Of a stretch of DNA of 64,000 nucleotides, positions 43,545-52,754 are shown in pieces (position 1 is the stretch's first letter; the number at the start of each line of letters is the position of its first letter). The stretch is taken from NCBI RefSeq assembly GCF_002892795.1, contig NZ_PJMC01000004.1, positions 1-64,000 on the forward strand. The letters are read 5' to 3'. A model generated the notes under the pieces. It had not been told where the DNA came from. It saw only the letters and a list, made by a program, of their open reading frames with translations, and made no database searches. The DNA comes from Arthrobacter sp. AFG20. Lineage in GTDB: Bacteria > Actinomycetota > Actinomycetes > Actinomycetales > Micrococcaceae. A program made the position numbers and the translations under genes.

Positions 43545-44501
43545 GTGGCCGATTCCGCTTCGCGCCGGCGCGGCACGCCGGACATGCCGGCGGCACCTGC
43601 TTCCGGTGAGGCTCCGGCGGACATGCCTGCCGGGGAGGTTCCCGCTGACATGCCCGGGGGCCCTCCCTCGGATACCCTCCCCGCCGAAAGCGGGCCTGCG
43701 GCCAGCCCGCCGGCCCGCTCCGGCGAGTCGCCCCTGGCCCTGAAGCGCCGGGCGCGCAGGATCAACCGGGCCCTCGCCGAGCAGTACCCGTACGCTCACG
43801 CCGAGCTCGACTTCCGGAACCCCTTCGAGCTCCTCGTGGCCACGGTGCTCTCCGCGCAGACCACGGACGTGACGGTCAACCTGATCACGCCGAGGCTCTT
43901 CTCCCGCTTTCCCGACGCCCGCGCCATGGCGGAAGCGGACACCGCGGAGCTGGAAGCGATCATCAAGCCGACGGGTTTTTTCCGCGCCAAGACGCGGAAC
44001 CTCCTCGCGCTGGCCAACCGGGTGGTGGACGAGTACGACGGCGTGGTGCCCGGGCGGCTGGAAGACCTGGTGACGCTGCCGGGCGTCGGACGGAAAACTG
44101 CGAACGTGGTGCTGGGCAATGCGTTCGGCATTCCCGGAATCACGGTGGACACCCACTTCGGCCGCCTGGCCCGGCGCTTCGGCTGGACCGACTCGGACGA
44201 CCCGGTCCGGATAGAGTCCGACGTGGCGGAACTGTTTGAGCCCAGGGACTGGACCATGCTGTCCCACCGGGTGGTCTTTCATGGCCGGAGGGTGTGCCAT
44301 GCCCGCAAGCCGGCCTGTGGGGCGTGCGCCGTGGCCAACTGGTGCCCCAGCTTTGGTTCGGGCGAGACGAACCCCGCCAAGGCTGCGAAACTGCTCAAGT
44401 ACGAACTGGCGCCCGGAAGCGAGGAGCTTTTGGCCAGGCTGCGGGCCGAGACCCACCGCGCCGCCGAGATCCGGATGGAATCGCAGCGGAGGACTTCATG
44501 A
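43545..44501 (+). CDS. nth: Endonuclease III
   Basis: A 318-aa base-excision repair DNA glycosylase/AP lyase. The catalytic domain has [11 protein letters not shown], the helix-hairpin-helix [13 protein letters not shown] with the catalytic Lys, and [12 protein letters not shown] with the catalytic Asp. The [4Fe-4S] cysteines are spaced CX6CX2CX5C in the segment beginning CHARKPAC. About 60 N-terminal residues are Pro/Ala/Met-rich and not part of the fold, so the real start may be internal; GTG 43545 is the longest choice. The NUDIX gene overlaps its stop. Confidence 0.92.
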   Translation: MADSASRRRGTPDMPAAPASGEAPADMPAGEVPADMPGGPPSDTLPAESGPAASPPARSGESPLALKRRARRINRALAEQYPYAHAELDFRNPFELLVATVLSAQTTDVTVNLITPRLFSRFPDARAMAEADTAELEAIIKPTGFFRAKTRNLLALANRVVDEYDGVVPGRLEDLVTLPGVGRKTANVVLGNAFGIPGITVDTHFGRLARRFGWTDSDDPVRIESDVAELFEPRDWTMLSHRVVFHGRRVCHARKPACGACAVANWCPSFGSGETNPAKAAKLLKYELAPGSEELLARLRAETHRAAEIRMESQRRTS

Positions 44502-45175
44502 CGGCACGCCAGGACCTGGTGGACCTCGTTGAATCAATCAGGGCGGGCACGGGTCCTGCCCGGAATCCCTATTGGCGCAAGCTGACCGTTGACGAGTCCG
44601 TTGCCCGCAAGGCGGCCGTCCTGATCCTTTTCGGCGCCCTGGACGATGTGCCTGCAGCCTCCGGCAAGCCGCTCGTTGCTGCCGACTTGGACGTCCTGCT
44701 CCTGGAACGCGCCCACACCCTCGATGACCATCCAGGCCAGGTGGCCTTTCCCGGCGGCGGCATCCACCTGGGGGAGACTCCTGTGGAGGCCGCGCTTCGG
44801 GAAGCGGAGGAGGAAACCGGCGTGGATCCGTCAGGCGTCGAAGTGCTGGGTGCCCTGCCGGAACTGGCCCTCCCGCGCGGAAACTTTCTGGTGACCCCGG
44901 TCCTGGCCTGGTGGGCCTCGCCGTCGCCGGTCCGGGTGGTGGACTACGGAGAGTCCGCCCAGGTCTTCCGGGTGCCGGTCCGCGACCTGCTGGACCCCGA
45001 GAACCGCACCATGGCTGCCGTGACCCGCATGAACCAGACCTTCCAGAGCCCGGCCTTCAATGTGAACAGCCTGGTGGTCTGGGGTTTCACGGGCATGATC
45101 CTGAACGAACTGTTCGACCAGCTCGGCTGGGCTGTCCCCTGGGACAGGACCAGGCTTCACCCGCTGGACCTGTAG
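44498..45175 (+). CDS. NUDIX hydrolase, CoA-pyrophosphatase type
   Basis: A 225-aa protein whose ATG overlaps the nth stop (ATGA). The NUDIX box [24 protein letters not shown] follows GX5EX7REUXEEXGU exactly, and [21 protein letters not shown] upstream matches the CoA pyrophosphatase (NudL/PCD1) motif. It would hydrolyse CoA or acyl-CoA to phosphopantetheine and adenosine diphosphate species. It is coupled to nth, as often in actinobacteria. The substrate is inferred from the motif. Confidence 0.87.
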   Translation: MTARQDLVDLVESIRAGTGPARNPYWRKLTVDESVARKAAVLILFGALDDVPAASGKPLVAADLDVLLLERAHTLDDHPGQVAFPGGGIHLGETPVEAALREAEEETGVDPSGVEVLGALPELALPRGNFLVTPVLAWWASPSPVRVVDYGESAQVFRVPVRDLLDPENRTMAAVTRMNQTFQSPAFNVNSLVVWGFTGMILNELFDQLGWAVPWDRTRLHPLDL

Positions 45176-45220
45176 GCGGTACTGCTGGCTGGCAGTACCG
45201 CGGCCGGTGTTTCGGCCGGC
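45176..45220. terminator. Convergent terminator after nth-NUDIX
   Basis: GCGGTACTGC (45176-45185) pairs with GCAGTACCGC (45192-45201), a 10-bp stem with a six-base loop, starting two bases after... the NUDIX stop codon region. A second short stem (CCGG-TGTTT-CGGC) follows. No long T run is present, so termination is probable but not certain. Confidence 0.55.
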
Positions 45221-45233
45221 TATCCTGCCAGTG

Positions 45234-45425
45234 TCAGTGCTGCGATTTCCGCAGATCCACCACCAGGCCGGTGGCGGCGTTTTCGCGCAATGCGTTGATG
45301 CCGGCAACTACTCCCGAGACGCTCTTGAACCGCGGCGACTCTGCCACGATGTTTCCGTCCCCATCCATGAGACGGAATTTGTAAGACTGATCGCTGTCCT
45401 GGTGAACTTCAAACTTGCCCGCCAT
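45234..45425 (-). CDS. DUF1508 (YegP-type) small protein
   Basis: A 63-aa protein, MAGKFEVHQDSDQSYKFRLM, then GNIVAESPRFKSVSGVVAGINALREN. It matches one DUF1508/YegP repeat (F-E-x-x-x-D, YxFRLxxxNGxIVAxS). These small proteins occur widely; function unknown. It is monocistronic. Confidence 0.85.
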   Translation of the reverse strand: MAGKFEVHQDSDQSYKFRLMDGDGNIVAESPRFKSVSGVVAGINALRENAATGLVVDLRKSQH

Positions 45426-45764
45426 TGGCGTGGAAACCCCCTGCTGATGCTTCGTTGCACGTGCCGGGCCAACTTATTGCCACTGCCCGGCCACCATAGA
45501 CCTTAGTGGTCCACACCACACGAAGCGAACTACTGGCCGGTACATTACTCAGTACAAGCGCATGTTCCCTCTGTGGCGGATGTGACTTTTGCTTCTGGTG
45601 GGAAGGGACTACTCTCCTGCCGCCACACGGCCGTACGCGCCAGGCGGTGCCGTCCTGGGGCACTTTGGCGGTCCCGCCGTCGTGAATTACGACGGCGGCC
45701 GGCGCGTCGGGTGCCAAGTGCCCCATCCCGGGTTGGCCGCTTCTCCGGGCCTGGGTGTCTGCGG
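45426..45764. other. 339-bp spacer with a large nested hairpin
   Basis: No gene is supported. The region 45657-45724 folds as an outer stem (GGGGCACTTTGGC, 45657-45669, with GCCAAGTGCCCC, 45713-45724) around a perfect inner stem (CCGCCGTCGT, 45674-45683, with ACGACGGCGG, 45689-45698) and loop GAATT. The promoter of the DUF1508 gene must lie in the left part. Function of the hairpin is unknown. Confidence 0.6.
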
Positions 45765-47588
45765 CTACTTCGCGTTGTCGTAGGAGTCGACGACGGCCAC
45801 GCTCACCGGGAACTCGACCGGAATGGGGCCGAAGAGCAGCTCCTTGGCGGCGTTGGCTGCTTCTTCGATGGCCCGGATGCAGGCGTCCACGGCGGCGTCC
45901 GGGGCGTGGACCATGACCTCGTCGTGCAGGAAAAACACGAGTTCCCCGGTTGCTGAACCGTCGGCACGCATGGTGCGTAGCCGCCGTCGTAATTCAGCCA
46001 GCCAGCAGGCGGCCCAGTCGGCAGCCGAACCTTGCACGACGAAGTTGCGCGTGAAACGTCCGCGGGAACGCGCGATGGAGTCCGCGCGGCGCTGCTCCTC
46101 CGCCGAGGTGGACCGCTGGCTGAGGAACCACCGTTCCGACGGCGGCGGGCTGCTGCGACCCAGACGCGAGGTGACTGTCCTGCCGGCTTCGCCGTCCCGG
46201 GCCGCCCGCTCGACGAAGCCCACCGCACGCGGATAGGTCTTGGCCAGCTGCGGCATCAGGCGGCCTGCCTCGCCGGAGGTGGCCCCGTACATCGCACCCA
46301 GCAGGGCCATCTTCGTCTTGGCCCGATCGCCGCCGAAGCCCTTGGCAGCGATGCCCGCGTAGAGATCCTGGTCCCGGGCGGCCTCGGCCATGGTGGAATC
46401 CTGCGCGAGGGCGGCGAGAACACGGGGCTCCAGCTGGGATGCGTCGGCCACGATGAGCTTGTGCCCCGGGTCTGCGTGCACGGCGCCCCGGACCTGGCGC
46501 GGGATCTGCAGTGCCCCGCCCCCGCGTGACGCCCAGCGGCCCGACACCACTCCGCCCACCACGTATTCGGGCCGGAACCGGCCGTGCCGCACCCAGGCGT
46601 CCAGCCAAGCCCAGCCGTTGGCGGTGTGCAGCCGTGACAGTTTCTTGTAGGCCAGCAGGGGCGTGATGGCCGGATGGCTGGATCCCTTCAGCTCCCATTG
46701 CCGGGTTGATTTCACCTCGATGCCGTTGCGGTGCAGGGCGCGCATCAGCTCCTGCGGCGAATCCGGATTCAGTGACGGCGCGTTCAGCAGGCCCCGGAGT
46801 TCGGTGTTCAGGGCCTCGAGTTTGGCGGGGCGGTGGCCAAGCGGCGGCCGCGGGCCCAGGTGCTCGGCCAGGATGTGCTCGTGCAGCTCCTCCCGCCAGG
46901 GCACGCCGGCATGCTGCATCTCGGCCGCGACCAGGGCGCTGGCCGATTCGGCGGCGAGGAGGAGCTGGAGCCGCTGCTTCCGGTTGCCGTCACCCGCGGC
47001 GTCTGCTCCTGCGGCGGCCGGTCCTGCGGCCGGTCCTGCGGCTGCTGCGAGGGCCTCCTGCTGGACCGCATATTCCGCGCGCAGCTCGGCCAGGGTCTGC
47101 CGCGGTTGGGTTGCCGTGTCCGGGGCGTCGAAGAGGGCGCCCTGGTCCGCGGGCGGAGGGGGCGGCTGGAGCATCCGGGGCGGCTGCAGCTCGTCGTCCT
47201 GGGTGAGTTTCTCGGCGTTTTTGGCGTACGTCGTGTGGGCCGTGAACTCGGAATGGGCCAGGATGGCGCCGCACAGCGAGAGGTCGTAGCAGCGTTCCAC
47301 GTCCACGCCCGCCGCCAGCAGCGCCGGGTACCAGTCCTGGGTGCGGTGCCAGATCCAGCGCGGGCGCCGCTTCTCGAGCTCGCGTACGACGGCGGCGAGC
47401 CCGTTGCCGTTGCCTGGTGCGGTTGGGGGTGCGGTCTGGGACGCCGCGGGTGGGCGGGCTTCCTGGTGGGCTCCCGTCGGGGTCAGCCGGACGATCCGTG
47501 GTTGCGGATTGGCGGGGTGGGGGAGACCCGCCGCCGTGAGTTCCTGGATGGCTGCGCCGTCGGGGTGGGCGGCGAGCAACAGATACAT
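45765..47588 (-). CDS. Family A DNA polymerase (bifunctional 3'-5' exonuclease/polymerase type)
   Basis: A 607-aa PolI-related protein. The polymerase motifs are IVADASQLEPRVLAAL (motif A, Asp and Glu kept, Tyr of DYSQ replaced by Ala), DRAKTKMALLGAMYG (motif B: Arg, Lys and Tyr kept, but Leu at the usual Phe/Tyr position) and FFLHDEVMV (motif C). In the N-terminal exonuclease-like region no DxE motif is visible. There is no 5'-3' nuclease domain, so it is not the housekeeping PolA. ATG 47588 is the start; an in-frame upstream extension would be low-complexity. Confidence 0.82.
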   Translation of the reverse strand: MYLLLAAHPDGAAIQELTAAGLPHPANPQPRIVRLTPTGAHQEARPPAASQTAPPTAPGNGNGLAAVVRELEKRRPRWIWHRTQDWYPALLAAGVDVERCYDLSLCGAILAHSEFTAHTTYAKNAEKLTQDDELQPPRMLQPPPPPADQGALFDAPDTATQPRQTLAELRAEYAVQQEALAAAAGPAAGPAAAGADAAGDGNRKQRLQLLLAAESASALVAAEMQHAGVPWREELHEHILAEHLGPRPPLGHRPAKLEALNTELRGLLNAPSLNPDSPQELMRALHRNGIEVKSTRQWELKGSSHPAITPLLAYKKLSRLHTANGWAWLDAWVRHGRFRPEYVVGGVVSGRWASRGGGALQIPRQVRGAVHADPGHKLIVADASQLEPRVLAALAQDSTMAEAARDQDLYAGIAAKGFGGDRAKTKMALLGAMYGATSGEAGRLMPQLAKTYPRAVGFVERAARDGEAGRTVTSRLGRSSPPPSERWFLSQRSTSAEEQRRADSIARSRGRFTRNFVVQGSAADWAACWLAELRRRLRTMRADGSATGELVFFLHDEVMVHAPDAAVDACIRAIEEAANAAKELLFGPIPVEFPVSVAVVDSYDNAK

Positions 47589-47835
47589 ATGTCCAATTCT
47601 GCCTTGCTGCCACGCTGCCTTGCTGCCTTGCTGCCACTCTGTCTGGCGTCGTGGCCAGCCTCCCGTGCCCCACCGGATTGTCCGCAAGGTCCCGCCGCTC
47701 CTGTCCTTTGCCGTAAGTCCTCTGCCTCTTGTCCCCCACGGGAGGTGGGCTTTCCTCACTTGAGGCGGCGGCCGGTTTTCCACATACACTCATTCGTCTC
47801 TGACGGGCGGCCGGTCCTTTGGGCACAGTTGCTGC
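47589..47835. other. Divergent spacer with a GCTGCC tandem tract
   Basis: A 247-base region between the polymerase and Tad genes. At 47600-47640 it has repeated TTGCTGCC/CGCTGCC units. No promoter or operator was convincingly identified. Confidence 0.35.
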
Positions 47836-49146
47836 ATGAGCACGCACCACGCCCGGAACCGGCGACTCCCATCAGACCCGGACACTGTGCTGCCGGGCAC
47901 TGTGCCGCCGGAAGCCAAGCCGCCCGGTACTGCGGCGCCTGGTGCCGGCGGTCCTTGGGCAGATCCGGTGGGCGGTTTCCCGGATGGACCCTCACCGGCG
48001 CCTCGGAGCAGCCGGCGGCCGGCGGCCCAGCCCAGGCCGGCGCTGGTGGGGCCACTGACCGGTTCTGAACCCGGAACCTGGCTCCCCGGTGACGGCGGTG
48101 ACGTCCTGCTCGTCACGGGCTTTGAGTTCCTGCGGGGGGAAGTGGAGCGGATTGTCGCGGCCGCCGGCGGACGGCTCCGGGTGGTCGACGACGTGGCGGA
48201 GGCCGCGCCATTCTGGGATTCCGCCGCCGACGTCCTGGTCGGCAGCGATGTCCGTGAACTGCCGCCCCGGCGCCGTGCCCCGGCCGTTCTCGTCGGGCTG
48301 AGCGGGGAAGGCGATACCCTCTGGCACCTGGGCGCTGCCTTGGGGGCACAACGGGTAGCCGTTCTTCCCGACGCCGCCGCGTGGCTGGCCGAGTACCTCA
48401 GCCGGTCACGTTCACCGGAGGCCGGAGGCCTGGTGCTCGGCATCACCGGGGGCTGCGGAGGGGCAGGTGCCACCACCGCGGCGGCGTGGCTCGCGCAGGC
48501 CGCAGCTGAACTCGGTGCCCGGGTCTTGCTCGTCGACGCCGATCCTTGGGGCGGCGGACTGGAACTGGCCCTGGCCGCGGAGGAATCTCCAGGTCTCCGC
48601 TGGCCGGACCTGGCCGACGCCAGTGGCAGCATTGACCCGCAGCAGCTCGCGGACGCCTTACCCGTCGCTGGCGGGTTCTCATTTCTGTCCTGGCCCGGAA
48701 GCAGGGAACGGCCGCCGCTCGTGGACCCGGTTACGGTTGGAAACGTCCTCGACGCCGCACGGCGGGGCTACGAGGTGGTGATTGTCGATATCGGCCGCAA
48801 CGCCGAGCCGCTGCGCACGTTCGCCTGGGACTGCGACCGCCTCCTCGTCGTCGTACCGGCACAGCTGAAGGCTGCAGTCGCCGCCGCCCGGCTGCTGCAG
48901 GAGCTTCCGCCGGTGGAGTCGGCCCTGGTCATCAGGGGAAAGGCCGGGGTTGCTCTGGATGCCGCGCTGGTCGCCGAATCCGTGGGGCTCCCCCTGCACG
49001 GAGTGATGCCCGAAGTTCGGGGGACGGCCTCGGCCACCGAGCTGGGCCGCCTGCTCGACCAGGGCAGGCGGAAGAATGTCCGGCGTTTCGCCTCGTCGGT
49101 GCTGGGCCTCCTCGCCGGCGACCTGCAGGCCGGGGAGCTCCGGTGA
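47836..49146 (+). CDS. Septum-site-determining/CpaE (TadZ)-like protein
   Basis: A 436-aa ParA/MinD-type protein of the Tad system (Ssd/CpaE-like). An N-terminal disordered Pro-rich stretch of about 75 residues precedes a receiver-like region and the ATPase-like part. The P-loop is degenerate, ITGGCGGAGATTAAAW, lacking the usual signature lysine. LLVDADPWGGGLELAL and VVIVDIGRN are Walker B-like. Family members position the Tad machinery at cell poles or septa. It heads the operon; tadA overlaps its stop by four bases. Confidence 0.8.
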   Translation: MSTHHARNRRLPSDPDTVLPGTVPPEAKPPGTAAPGAGGPWADPVGGFPDGPSPAPRSSRRPAAQPRPALVGPLTGSEPGTWLPGDGGDVLLVTGFEFLRGEVERIVAAAGGRLRVVDDVAEAAPFWDSAADVLVGSDVRELPPRRRAPAVLVGLSGEGDTLWHLGAALGAQRVAVLPDAAAWLAEYLSRSRSPEAGGLVLGITGGCGGAGATTAAAWLAQAAAELGARVLLVDADPWGGGLELALAAEESPGLRWPDLADASGSIDPQQLADALPVAGGFSFLSWPGSRERPPLVDPVTVGNVLDAARRGYEVVIVDIGRNAEPLRTFAWDCDRLLVVVPAQLKAAVAAARLLQELPPVESALVIRGKAGVALDAALVAESVGLPLHGVMPEVRGTASATELGRLLDQGRRKNVRRFASSVLGLLAGDLQAGELR

Positions 49147-50666
49147 GTGCTCATCTGGGAGTGCCCGGGCCCGGCGCCGATACCGGCGGCCGCGCCGCCC
49201 CAGGGTTTCCGGGTGTACCTGCCTCCCGCGCCGCGCTCGCGGAGACTGCCGGCCGCCGTCGTGCCGCCCGGGTCCTGGACGCCGGGCTTCTCGAAACCGT
49301 CCGCGAGTCGGTCATGGCCGACGCCGGGCCGGTGACCCCGTCGCGGGTGGCGGCCGCGGTGCAGGCCACCGGGAAGCTGCTCGGCACAGCCGGTTCCCTC
49401 GCCGCCGCTGAACGCATCAGCGCTGAGCTCAATGGCCTCGGGCCGCTGCAGCACCTGGTCAGGGACCCGTCTGTCACCGACATCTTCGTGAACGCCCCGG
49501 ACTCCGTCTGGCTGGACAGGGGCCGCGGCATCGAACGGACATCCGTGACCTTCGCGGGGGAAGCCCAGCTCAGGGCCCTTGCCGCCAGGCTGGTGGCATC
49601 GGGCGGCAGGCGGCTGGACGACGGATCGCCATGCGTGGATGTGCGGCTCGAGGGCGGCTACCGGGTCCATGCCGTCCTGCCGCCCATCTCGGCGGCTGGC
49701 ACACTGCTCAGCATCAGGATCCGGCGGGAACAGGTCTTCACCATGGACGAGCTCCGGGACGGGGGCATGTTTGGGCCGCTGGTTCAATGCGTTCTGGAAC
49801 GCATGGTGGAGCAGCGGCTGAGCTTCCTGGTCAGTGGAGCCACCGGCTCCGGAAAAACGACCCTCCTGTCCACGCTGCTGGGGCTCTGCCATCCGGGGGA
49901 GCGGCTGGTCCTGATTGAGGATGCCTCAGAGCTGAACCCGGTGCACCCGCACGTGGTCTCGCTGGAGTCGCGGCACGGCAACCTCGAGGGAGGCGGCGCC
50001 GTGGACCTCGGCGAACTCGTTCGCCAGGCCCTGAGGATGCGTCCGGACCGCCTGATTGTGGGAGAGTGCCGGGGTGCCGAGGTGCGTGAGCTCCTGACGG
50101 CCATGAACACGGGCCACACCGGAGGCGGCGGCACCATCCACGCCAACGCCGCCGGCGCGGTTCCGGCCCGGCTCACCGCTCTCGGAGCCCTGGCTGGGCT
50201 TGGGCAGGATGCGGTCCGGCTGCAGGTGGCCAGTGCCCTTGACGTGGTGGTGCATGTGGCCAGGTCGCGTCATGGACGTTACGTCGCGTGCATCGGCGTC
50301 CTGGCTGAGCGGGCAGGTGGCCTCGACGTCGCCGTGGCCTTGGACCATTCGGCCGCCGGCCCGGTTCCCGGGCCGGCGTGGGAAATCCTAGCCAAGCGCC
50401 TGGCCCTTGATCCGGGCTTAGCCCTGAATCCGCGCCTTGCCCTGGATGCAGGCACTGTCCCCGCAGCAAGCGGTGCCTCCGACGCTGGCCACGTACGCGG
50501 CTCCATCCCTGCCAGCGACTCCGACCCCGCCCCCAATGCCCGCTTGGCAGGGCCCGCGGCTTTCGGTCCGGCGCAGTCGCCGCCGCGTGCGGAAGCAGTC
50601 TCATCGGGTCAGGACCGTCCGGGAATCACGGGTGAAAAACGCGGAGCCCGCAGGGCAGCAGCATGA
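49143..50666 (+). CDS. TadA/CpaF-type pilus or secretion ATPase
   Basis: A 507-aa hexameric ATPase of the type II/IV secretion superfamily. Walker A SGATGSGKTTLLSTLLGLC is at about residue 232, with DASELNPVHPHVVSLESRH and RPDRLIVGECRGAEVRELLTAMNTGHTGGGGTIHAN following (Walker B and His box). The N-terminal part (LIVLPGGxLD-like DIFVNAP, residues about 110-120) is typical. The last about 80 residues are low-complexity. GTG 49143 overlaps the Ssd stop. It powers assembly of Flp-type pili. Confidence 0.9.
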   Translation: MSAHLGVPGPGADTGGRAAPGFPGVPASRAALAETAGRRRAARVLDAGLLETVRESVMADAGPVTPSRVAAAVQATGKLLGTAGSLAAAERISAELNGLGPLQHLVRDPSVTDIFVNAPDSVWLDRGRGIERTSVTFAGEAQLRALAARLVASGGRRLDDGSPCVDVRLEGGYRVHAVLPPISAAGTLLSIRIRREQVFTMDELRDGGMFGPLVQCVLERMVEQRLSFLVSGATGSGKTTLLSTLLGLCHPGERLVLIEDASELNPVHPHVVSLESRHGNLEGGGAVDLGELVRQALRMRPDRLIVGECRGAEVRELLTAMNTGHTGGGGTIHANAAGAVPARLTALGALAGLGQDAVRLQVASALDVVVHVARSRHGRYVACIGVLAERAGGLDVAVALDHSAAGPVPGPAWEILAKRLALDPGLALNPRLALDAGTVPAASGASDAGHVRGSIPASDSDPAPNARLAGPAAFGPAQSPPRAEAVSSGQDRPGITGEKRGARRAAA

Positions 50667-51466
50667 CCGCGGTCTTTGTTGGCGTACTGGCCCTTGCGGC
50701 GTGGCTGCTCCTGAGCGCGTCGCGTGGGCCACTTCGGCGGGCACGCAGCACCTTCGGCCCGCGTGGCGCAACCGGCGGCCGTGTCCGCCGCAGCGGCGGA
50801 CCTGGCACGACGGGCCGGGGCGGGTTGGGCCTCGCCCGGGGCCGCCGCAAGGAGACCGCCGTGTCCCTAACGGTAGTGGCTCAGCAGCTGGCTGCCCTGC
50901 TGAAGGGTGGTCGGTCTCCTTCGCGCCTGTGGGATGAACTGTGGCAGCTCTACGTGGAGCAGGGGTCCGCGGATGACGACGCCCGCCAACCACGGCTCAG
51001 CGCCGGATCGGCAGCAGTACTGTCAGCCGCCCGGGGAGCGGCCCTGCGGGGAGCACCGGTGGCGGACGCAATACGATCAGCAGGTCTGCCCTCGCGTCCT
51101 GGAGTCGGTGGCCGAGAGCCGCGGATCTGGGCTGAGCTGGCAGCCTGCTTCGACATAGCAGCCGCCAGCGGCTGCCCGCTGGCTGACGTCCTGACGCGCT
51201 TCGCGGCTCAGCTGGAGGTTGAGGACGACGCTGAAGCAGCCCGGCAGACGGCGCTTGCCGGACCGAAGGCGACGGTGGCACTGCTGACCTGGCTCCCCCT
51301 GCTGGGACTGGGACTGGGTGTCTGCCTAGGCGTGGACCCGCTGGCGATGTTGCTGGGCACGCCGTTCGGGCTGGCTGCGCTGGTCGCGGGCATCGGACTG
51401 ACCGTTGCTGGCCGCATTTGGTCCGCGCGGCTCGTCCGGGCAGCGGCCGGCGAGGCTGCGCCATGA
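50663..51466 (+). CDS. TadB-type membrane platform protein (T2SS F family)
   Basis: A 267-aa integral membrane protein of the GspF/TadB family. After an N-terminal helix and a basic Gly/Arg region comes SLTVVAQQLAALLKGG, a cytoplasmic domain with FAAQLEVEDDAEAARQTALAGPKATVALLTWLP, then two C-terminal helices. It overlaps tadA by four bases. It is the inner-membrane platform of the pilus machine with TadC. Confidence 0.85.
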   Translation: MTAVFVGVLALAAWLLLSASRGPLRRARSTFGPRGATGGRVRRSGGPGTTGRGGLGLARGRRKETAVSLTVVAQQLAALLKGGRSPSRLWDELWQLYVEQGSADDDARQPRLSAGSAAVLSAARGAALRGAPVADAIRSAGLPSRPGVGGREPRIWAELAACFDIAAASGCPLADVLTRFAAQLEVEDDAEAARQTALAGPKATVALLTWLPLLGLGLGVCLGVDPLAMLLGTPFGLAALVAGIGLTVAGRIWSARLVRAAAGEAAP

Positions 51467-51509
51467 AGACCAGCCACCCGGGCCGCCGCTGCATGACCGG
51501 ACCGGGCCA

Positions 51510-52124
51510 ATGAGCGGATCGGTTCTGGCGGCTGCCCTTATCTCCCTGGCACTCGCTGCCGCCGCAGGCCTGGCTTTCAGTCGAACCGCTCACGGGAGAT
51601 CAGGCCTCCTCCGCCAGCGCGGCGGGGCGGCGGGCAACGGCATTGCGGATAAGGACGAGGACTCTCAGCATCGGGCAGCGCAGTCCCCAGGATTGCGCGA
51701 TGTCGCCATGATGCTCGAACTGATTGCCGCCATGCTCCATGCAGGTGCGGGTATCGGACGAGCCCTGGAACTGGTGGCCGCCGCGGCCGCACCCGAGTAC
51801 GGCCGCGCCCTGCGGCCGGTCGTGGGAGCCATGGCCATTGGCGCCGACTGGGAGACGGCCTGGCGGAGTTCAGACGTGCGCTCGCCGGAGATACTCGCAC
51901 TGCGGGATGCCTTGGGCTTCGCCGCGCTGACTGGTGCGCCGTCATCGTCCATCCTTTATGCCCAGGCCGCCAGAATGAGGCGGGAACGCTTCCGGGCCGC
52001 GGAGAAGCGCGCGGCCTCCCTTGGAGTCAAGCTGGTGGTTCCGCTGGGGCTATGTTCACTGCCGGCCTTCATATGCCTCGGAGTCGTTCCAGTGCTGCTC
52101 GCCCTGGTCCCTTCGGGCAGCTGA
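51510..52124 (+). CDS. TadC-type membrane platform protein (T2SS F family)
   Basis: A 204-aa membrane protein, ATG 51510. An N-terminal helix is followed by DVAMMLELIAAMLHAGAGIGRAL, a GspF-like motif, then AARMRRERFRAAEKRAASLGVKLVVPLGLCSLPAFI with a terminal hydrophobic segment. It is 43 bases after tadB, the largest gap in this part of the operon. A possible terminator follows. Confidence 0.85.
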   Translation: MSGSVLAAALISLALAAAAGLAFSRTAHGRSGLLRQRGGAAGNGIADKDEDSQHRAAQSPGLRDVAMMLELIAAMLHAGAGIGRALELVAAAAAPEYGRALRPVVGAMAIGADWETAWRSSDVRSPEILALRDALGFAALTGAPSSSILYAQAARMRRERFRAAEKRAASLGVKLVVPLGLCSLPAFICLGVVPVLLALVPSGS

Positions 52125-52466
52125 GTCCCCTCAGGCAGCTGAGTCTTTTCGCGCAGCGAAGCACGGTTGGTGCGTGAGGCCGCGCCGCAATCTCTTGCGC
52201 TTTTTTCCCCGTCAAGCTGACGCCACAAACCGTTTTGCACTGCCACGTATGTAGCGCTGCCATGCATTACCGCTCCCTCGTATTTCGACGTTGCCGCCCG
52301 GGCAGACTGCCCGTGCGGCCGCCGCGGATACACAGGTACTCTCCCTCCACATGCGGCCGATCTGCCCGCTTTTCCACTTAGGGAAGGTCAAGTCTTACCG
52401 GTCCGGGCGGCGGACGGGAGAGTCGAATGCACCGGCAACTCGCCGGGACTCCAGAAAGGAAAATTC
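52125..52466 (+). other. 342-bp spacer between tadC and the pilin gene, with two hairpins
   Basis: A short stem CGCAA-TCTC-TTGCG followed by C and TTTTTT (52186-52206) looks like a terminator after tadC. Further on, CGGGCA-GAC-TGCCCG extends to a 12-bp stem with one mismatch (52293-52319). A promoter for the pilin genes is expected between these and 52467, but no clear boxes were found. The layout suggests pilin expression separate from the assembly genes. Confidence 0.5.
52186..52206 (+). terminator. Weak intrinsic terminator after tadC
   Basis: A 5-bp stem with a four-base loop followed by C and six T residues. The stem is short, but the T run is the clearest in this region and separates the assembly genes from the pilin genes. 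Confidence 0.45.
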
Positions 52467-52754
52467 ATGTCCCTCAACCACCACACCTCGGGTGAAGCTG
52501 CCCGGCCCTTGCACCAGGAATCCGAAGATGCCGATGTGCTGGAGATCTACCCGGGAGCCAGCATGGCACCACGGGTGAAGCCAGGGCCACGCAGGCGTCT
52601 CATGGGCTCGGAAGCCGGCATGGCGACTGCCGAATATGCCATCGCCACGCTGGCGGCGGTAGGCTTCGCCGGGATCCTGGTGTTCATCCTGCGAAGCGAC
52701 GAAGTCCGTGGCTTCCTGCTCAACCTGATCCGTACGGCGCTGGCCCTGCCGTGA
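52467..52754 (+). CDS. DUF4244 protein, Flp-type pilin candidate
   Basis: A 95-aa protein of the DUF4244 family. The C-terminal half is EAGMATAEYAIATLAAVGFAGILVFIL, a class IV prepilin-like sequence with processing after Gly51 (MGSEAG/MATAE), placing Glu at position 5 of the mature pilin. The N-terminal about 50 residues are a hydrophilic leader. Start ATG 52467 has AGAAAGGAAAA upstream. The following TadE-like gene overlaps its stop (GTGA). It is probably the major pilin subunit of the Tad system. Confidence 0.83.
   Translation: MSLNHHTSGEAARPLHQESEDADVLEIYPGASMAPRVKPGPRRRLMGSEAGMATAEYAIATLAAVGFAGILVFILRSDEVRGFLLNLIRTALALP

Noticed and set aside
42225..44456. 743-codon minus-strand frame
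   Set aside because: Opposite the Ala-rich membrane protein and nth; Arg/Gly/His-rich shadow with no recognisable motif.
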